Position numbers and translations under genes: made by a program
Source: Lysinibacillus_B sp036662795
Lineage (GTDB): Bacteria > Bacillota > Bacilli > Bacillales_A > Planococcaceae
Assembly (NCBI RefSeq): GCF_036662795.1
Contig: NZ_JBAFWZ010000046.1
Location: 1-10,249, forward strand
Direction: 5' to 3'
DNA: 10,249 nt
Notes under the pieces: model-generated
Databases searched by the model: none
What the model was told of the DNA's origin: nothing
Seen by the model: the letters and a program-made list of their open reading frames with translations, nothing else
Part shown: positions 7,163-10,249 of the stretch, in pieces
How the letters are laid out: each line of letters begins with the position of its first letter
Position numbering within the stretch: position 1 is the first letter of the stretch

Positions 7163-8572
7163 TTATTCCCAATCTAAAAATAAAACTAATTCACCAGCAA
7201 CTATTTCGGTATATACTGTAATAATTTTTTCTTTACCATTTGCTCCTTTAACAAGAACATATACAGCACCGTCTTTAACAACATTAAGTACTAATTCATT
7301 GTTTACAATGTCAACTGTAACTGGATTTTCATACGGTTTATCGGAGTTATCGAAAGCTGTTTGGAATTCGAATGATGCCGGTTTAAAGCCTAGCTCTTTA
7401 GAATTTAACGTATATTTTTTACTAGTATCATATAAGTCAAATTCTAAAACGAAATTCTGCAAGTAAGCATCGATTAGCTTCGTGCTAGAGTTCCCCTTAT
7501 CATCACTTAAATTCAATTTAAAATCACCAAATTCTCCTAGCGTAACTTCAATATCTTGATCAGTCATTACGATATCATATAGCGATTGATCTAGCTGCTT
7601 TCCATTGGCATCTGTGATTGTCGCTTTCGTTGGAGTAAAGGTTAAATGTATTTCCTCATTATCAAATACATAGGTTGCATATTCGATATTTTCATACAAA
7701 TCGGCTTCTTCTAGATTGAGCTTTAAGCCCCCGTTTTCCTTTTTTACGTTCACAAAGTAGAAACGTGAATCCCATAGCGTTTCACCATCTTTATATCCGG
7801 AAATTCCTTCAAAGAAGAACTTCGATGTGCCTTCTTTTAATGGTGTTAGGGTAATTTTTTTCTTATCTTCTGATAAATTTAAATTATAAATGCCTTGCTC
7901 GTCATCAATAAACGAAAAATCCTCGATCCCAAACTCTTCTGCTTCTAATGTGACAGAACTATGTTTCTTCGCTTCAGCACGAACAATAAACGTAGCAAGT
8001 TGTCCACGAGTAACTGGCTTATTTACGCCGAATGTATGGGCTGTTGTTCCTTTTGTGATCCCGTTTGAATAAAGAGCGTCTACATATTTATAAGTAGGTG
8101 AACCCGCCTTTACATCCTTGAAAGGTAGCGTCTCTCCAGACGGAGTTAATTTGAAGGCTTTGCTTAACATTATTGCGATTTCCCCACGCGTCACCGGTTT
8201 TTTTGGTTGGAATGTACCGTTGCTATAGCCATTAAGAATATCCGCTTCCGCTAACGCTGAGATGACACCGTAATTTGGATGTGTTTTCGGTACATCCTTA
8301 AATGTTTTCGTACCATTCTTCGTATCAAGTTCAAGTACACCTGCAAGCATACGCGCTACCTGTTCACGAGTAACCGGTTTATTTGGACGGAAAGTATTAT
8401 CCCCAAAGCCTTTAATAATCCCACGATCGACGAGCTGTTCAATCGCTTTACCTGTTTCTGAATCACCATTAACATCCTTGAAACCATCTGCTTCTACAGC
8501 AGGTGTAACAGCTACAATCGCACCTAGCGCTAAACTAGCAGAGAGCGCACTTTTAAATAATTTGTTACTCAA
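7163..8572 (-). CDS. SLH-domain surface protein, 469 residues
   Basis: This is a secreted wall-anchored protein. The start is TTG at 8570-8572, supported by AAGGAGG seven bases upstream and by a typical signal peptide (about 1-28, cleaved after VEA). Three very regular SLH domains lie at about 29-72, 89-135 and 148-195, each with FKDV, an NTF/GTF turn and a PVTR(E/G) motif, so binding to secondary wall polysaccharide is likely. Residues about 203-469 match no family I recognise. They look all-beta and acidic and end in LVLFLDWE. Two segments (about 208-276 and 391-459) resemble each other (EEFGIEDFSF/KELGFKPASF, then a strand pair before an EG/KG turn), hinting at duplicated Ig-like domains. 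It has its own promoter and terminator. A structural or S-layer-accessory role is inferred; no catalytic motif is visible. Confidence 0.95.
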   Translation of the reverse strand: MSNKLFKSALSASLALGAIVAVTPAVEADGFKDVNGDSETGKAIEQLVDRGIIKGFGDNTFRPNKPVTREQVARMLAGVLELDTKNGTKTFKDVPKTHPNYGVISALAEADILNGYSNGTFQPKKPVTRGEIAIMLSKAFKLTPSGETLPFKDVKAGSPTYKYVDALYSNGITKGTTAHTFGVNKPVTRGQLATFIVRAEAKKHSSVTLEAEEFGIEDFSFIDDEQGIYNLNLSEDKKKITLTPLKEGTSKFFFEGISGYKDGETLWDSRFYFVNVKKENGGLKLNLEEADLYENIEYATYVFDNEEIHLTFTPTKATITDANGKQLDQSLYDIVMTDQDIEVTLGEFGDFKLNLSDDKGNSSTKLIDAYLQNFVLEFDLYDTSKKYTLNSKELGFKPASFEFQTAFDNSDKPYENPVTVDIVNNELVLNVVKDGAVYVLVKGANGKEKIITVYTEIVAGELVLFLDWE

Positions 8573-8613
8573 TCGGACCCCTCCTTAAATTGAAAAAATT
8601 AACATTAAATGAA

Positions 8614-8622
8614 ATTATAACA
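8614..8622 (-). promoter_or_regulatory. Extended -10 promoter for the 469-residue SLH gene
   Basis: The minus strand reads TGTTATAAT, a perfect TGnTATAAT extended -10. No good -35 hexamer appears 16-18 bp upstream (AAAGAA is there). Transcription would begin near 8607, giving a leader of about 35 nt ending in the strong ribosome binding site. Confidence 0.65.
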
Positions 8623-8728
8623 TACTCGGTTTATTTTTCTTTGTTTTCAGAAATTTTCGATAATAGAGGTTTTTGATTTCGATTTTAGCCCGAATAAGGA
8701 TTGATCATGCTCGATACTCAAAACCATC

Positions 8729-8777
8729 AAAAAAAAAACGGATTCGGGAAGCTTCTCGTTTTCCAAATCCGTTTTTA
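8729..8777 (-). terminator. Strong terminator after the response regulator gene
   Basis: The arms AAAAACGGATTCGGGAA (8734-8750) and TTCCAAATCCGTTTTT (8761-8776) pair with one or two interior mismatches. On the minus strand a run of ten T residues follows. Because A and T runs flank both sides it could act in either direction. It separates the regulator from the SLH genes. Confidence 0.93.
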
Positions 8778-8801
8778 TTTTAAGTTTATCGGACAGTCCC
8801 A

Positions 8802-9488
8802 TCACTTATCATGTAGCACAAACTTATAGCCAAACCCTCGAATCGTTTGAATAATTTCCGGCTTCGAAGGATTATTCTCAATTTTTTTACGCAATGTACT
8901 TATATGCACCGACACTGTTTTTATATCCACTACATCATCATATCCCCAAATATTATCAATCAACTGCTCCGTACTAATCACCATATTGGCTCGTTCGACA
9001 AGATAAAATAGCAGTTGCTTTTCTTTCGTAAATAAATTCACGATTTCCCCCGCTTTGTATACCATTGCTTCCTGAACATTAATGGTAATATCCCCTATTT
9101 CAATAACGCTTGGCTTGGATTGCTGGCGACGTTTTAAATTTGCACGGATTCTCGCTATAACCTCTTTCGGTATAAATGGCTTCGTTAAGTAATCATCCGC
9201 CCCTGAATCAAAACCTTCTAGTTTATCGTCAATAGAATCTTTTACTGTTATAAAGATTATAATGGTTTCTGCTATTTTACGTACTTCCTTGGCAAAGTCA
9301 AAGCCGTTCCCGTCTGGTAAATTGACATCGAGCAATATTAAATCTGGCTCGTGCTCTTTCACAGCCTCCATAGCATCGTGAAGCGTCATCGCTTGAATCG
9401 CCTTATAGCCATCATTTTTCACATAAAGTGCTAAAATCCCTGAAATATCCTGATCATCTTCCACAATTAAGATTGTTTCTGCTTTCAT
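8802..9488 (-). CDS. OmpR/PhoB-family response regulator without a neighbouring kinase
   Basis: This is a 228-residue cytoplasmic two-component transcription factor of normal family length. The receiver domain (about 4-118) keeps the acidic pocket E10-D11, phosphoacceptor D54 in LLDVNLPDG, switch residue T81, and K103 in the LTKPF motif, so phosphorylation by a histidine kinase is expected. The winged-helix DNA-binding domain (about 127-225) has the family's KEKQLL, LIDNIWG, TVSVHISTLRKKIE and RGFGYKF blocks. The ATG has GGAAGGAG upstream at good spacing. No kinase gene lies on either side within the window: upstream is more than 700 bp of repeats and intergenic DNA, and downstream is a terminator, then SLH genes. 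The kinase and target genes cannot be read from sequence; regulation of the adjacent SLH genes is only a guess. Confidence 0.96.
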   Translation of the reverse strand: MKAETILIVEDDQDISGILALYVKNDGYKAIQAMTLHDAMEAVKEHEPDLILLDVNLPDGNGFDFAKEVRKIAETIIIFITVKDSIDDKLEGFDSGADDYLTKPFIPKEVIARIRANLKRRQQSKPSVIEIGDITINVQEAMVYKAGEIVNLFTKEKQLLFYLVERANMVISTEQLIDNIWGYDDVVDIKTVSVHISTLRKKIENNPSKPEIIQTIRGFGYKFVLHDK

Positions 9489-9517
9489 GGCATAACTCCT
9501 TCCTTGAAATTTAATTT

Positions 9518-9635
9518 TGCGACGAAAGTGGTAGCGTCAGGAGCACACGAAGAGATTGAAGCCAAGCCCTGGATGCCCGTCCGCTAAGAGTGTAGTGTGT
9601 AGTGCATATAACGCAACCCCGACTTACGGTGATGA
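9518..9635. other. Compact GC-rich element in the leader of the response regulator gene
   Basis: About 118 bp are visibly richer in G and C than the AT-rich DNA on both sides. The element lies between the predicted promoter and the ribosome binding site, so it should be transcribed as part of a ~160-nt leader. Visible pairings include GACG/CGTC (9521-9538), TAGCG/CGCTA (9532-9536 with 9582-9586) and CCA/TGG near 9562-9572. A short tandem, GTGTAGTG then TGTAGTG, lies near 9590-9604. It does not match a riboswitch I know. Wording such as GAAGAGATTGAAGCC reminds me of interspersed intergenic repeats in Bacillales, but this is from memory only. Confidence 0.4.
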
Positions 9636-9657
9636 ATCTTAATATATATTTACTACC

Positions 9658-9686
9658 ATTATATTACTAAATAGTACCAGTTGTAA
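9658..9686 (-). promoter_or_regulatory. Sigma-A-like promoter for the response regulator
   Basis: The minus strand carries TTACAA (9681-9686), a 17-bp spacer and a perfect TATAAT (9658-9663). Transcription would start near 9651 and run through the GC-rich leader into the regulator gene. An imperfect palindrome, TACTATTTAGTA, lies within the spacer and may be an operator. Confidence 0.7.
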
Positions 9687-9720
9687 TTAAAAATAGGAAT
9701 TTTTTGTAGGAGAGAGTCTT

Positions 9721-9980
9721 TTGGAAGATTTTTAGAGGTTGTTGGATTGGGGTGATTTGGTGGTTGATGGGGATGATTCGCGCGGGACTGGGGCTGGACG
9801 GCGGTAGATGATTCACAGGGAACTGGGGGCTGGATGGTTGACCCTTTGCGGTTGATTATGGGGATGAATTTGTTGGTATGTTTGGGAGCGAGGATAATTT
9901 GTTGATGTCTCGAGGGATTTTGTTGATTTTATTGGAAACCGCAATCATTTGTGGATGTCTTTTCAGATTCCGTTGATTGG
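9721..9980 (+). repeat. G/T-rich intergenic region with degenerate direct repeats
   Basis: No gene is supported here. Two ~30-bp copies start at 9772 and 9807 (35-bp spacing): each begins GATGATTC, contains ACTGGGG, and ends CTGGA(C/T)GG. A second pair starts near 9897 and 9947 (about 50-bp spacing): each carries ATTTGT(T/G)GATGTCT, then GATT and GTTGATT. Scattered GTTGAT and GGGGATGA words link the two sets. The plus strand is strongly G/T-biased. This looks like a decayed minisatellite. Confidence 0.6.
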
Positions 9981-10030
9981 ACTATTGAAAAAGGCCTTGG
10001 TGAGATTTCACTCTAGTAATGGGACACCTC

Positions 10031-10249
10031 TTTTGTTCGGATACAACCTCCTTTGGTGCGGATAGCCGCCGCTTTTGTTCGGATACAACCTCCTTTTGTG
10101 CGGATAGCCGCTTCTTTTGTTCGGATACGACCTGCTTTTGTGCGGATGGCTTCCTTTTGTGCGGATAGCCGCCGCTTTTGTTCGGATACAACCGCCTTTG
10201 GTGCGGATAGCCGCCGCTTTTGTTCGGATACGACTTCCTTTTGTGCGGA
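10031..10249 (+). repeat. Right array of 21-bp repeat with 42-bp alternating order (11 units, cut by window end)
   Basis: Unit cores start at 10031, 10052, 10073, 10094, 10115, 10136, 10155, 10176, 10197, 10218 and 10239. The period is 21 bp except one 19-bp step after 10136. GTTCGGATA units are followed by CAACC or CGACC, and most GTGCGGATA units by GCCGC. The two types alternate except at the short step, where two G-type units are adjacent, consistent with loss of one unit. The array continues past the window. Orientation and core match the left array. Confidence 0.92.

Noticed and set aside
399..9488. Single operon of regulator and three SLH genes
   Set aside because: All genes are co-directional, but four strong intrinsic terminators and at least two good promoters divide them.
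9518..9635. Known riboswitch, such as a cyclic-di-GMP class
   Set aside because: I could not find the conserved cores of the classes I can recall; only short local pairings are visible.
9982..10191. 69-codon minus-strand open frame with SEQKRRLSAQK repeats
   Set aside because: It is a translation of the right repeat array plus unique edge sequence. It has no ribosome binding site or recognisable domain.
10031..10249. CRISPR array
   Set aside because: Repeat units are 21 bp with only short variable tails that themselves recur. There are no unique ~30-bp spacers and no cas genes.

Overview
The window looks like chromosomal DNA from a low-GC Gram-positive bacterium of the Bacillales. Planococcaceae (Lysinibacillus, Solibacillus or Kurthia-like) is the best guess. 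The clues are AT-rich coding sequence, strong AAGGAGG-type ribosome binding sites, TTG starts, three long secreted proteins with triple S-layer homology (SLH) domains, and intergenic arrays of a 21-bp TTTTGTTCGGATA-type repeat that I associate, from memory only, with that family. Every real gene I can support lies on the minus strand.

Layout from left to right: positions 6-286 hold two 21-bp-period repeat families joined in register. A terminator (323-362) then ends the leftmost gene, a 925-residue SLH protein with about six Ig-like domains (399-3176). A hairpin terminator (3205-3250) separates it from a 1243-residue SLH protein (3264-6995), which carries a beta-helix-like segment and four copies of an unfamiliar ~135-150-residue repeat. 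A third terminator (7114-7152) and a short regulatory gap lead to a 469-residue SLH protein (7163-8572) with an extended -10 promoter. After a strong terminator (8729-8777) comes an OmpR/PhoB-type response regulator (8802-9488) with no kinase gene beside it. Its good sigma-A-like promoter (9658-9686) implies a ~160-nt leader containing a compact GC-rich element. Positions 9721-9980 hold G/T-rich degenerate direct repeats, and 10031-10249 hold a second array of the 21-bp family, cut by the window edge.

How the genes may work together: the three SLH proteins are probably exported by Sec and held on the wall through secondary cell-wall polysaccharide, forming or decorating the S-layer. The regulator lies immediately upstream of them in the direction of transcription, but each gene is followed by its own terminator, so this is a row of mostly separate transcription units rather than an operon. 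Control of the SLH genes by the regulator is only a hypothesis. The parts least explained by known families are the repeat domain of the 1243-residue protein, the chimeric left array, the 42-bp alternating order of the right array and the GC-rich leader of the regulator.
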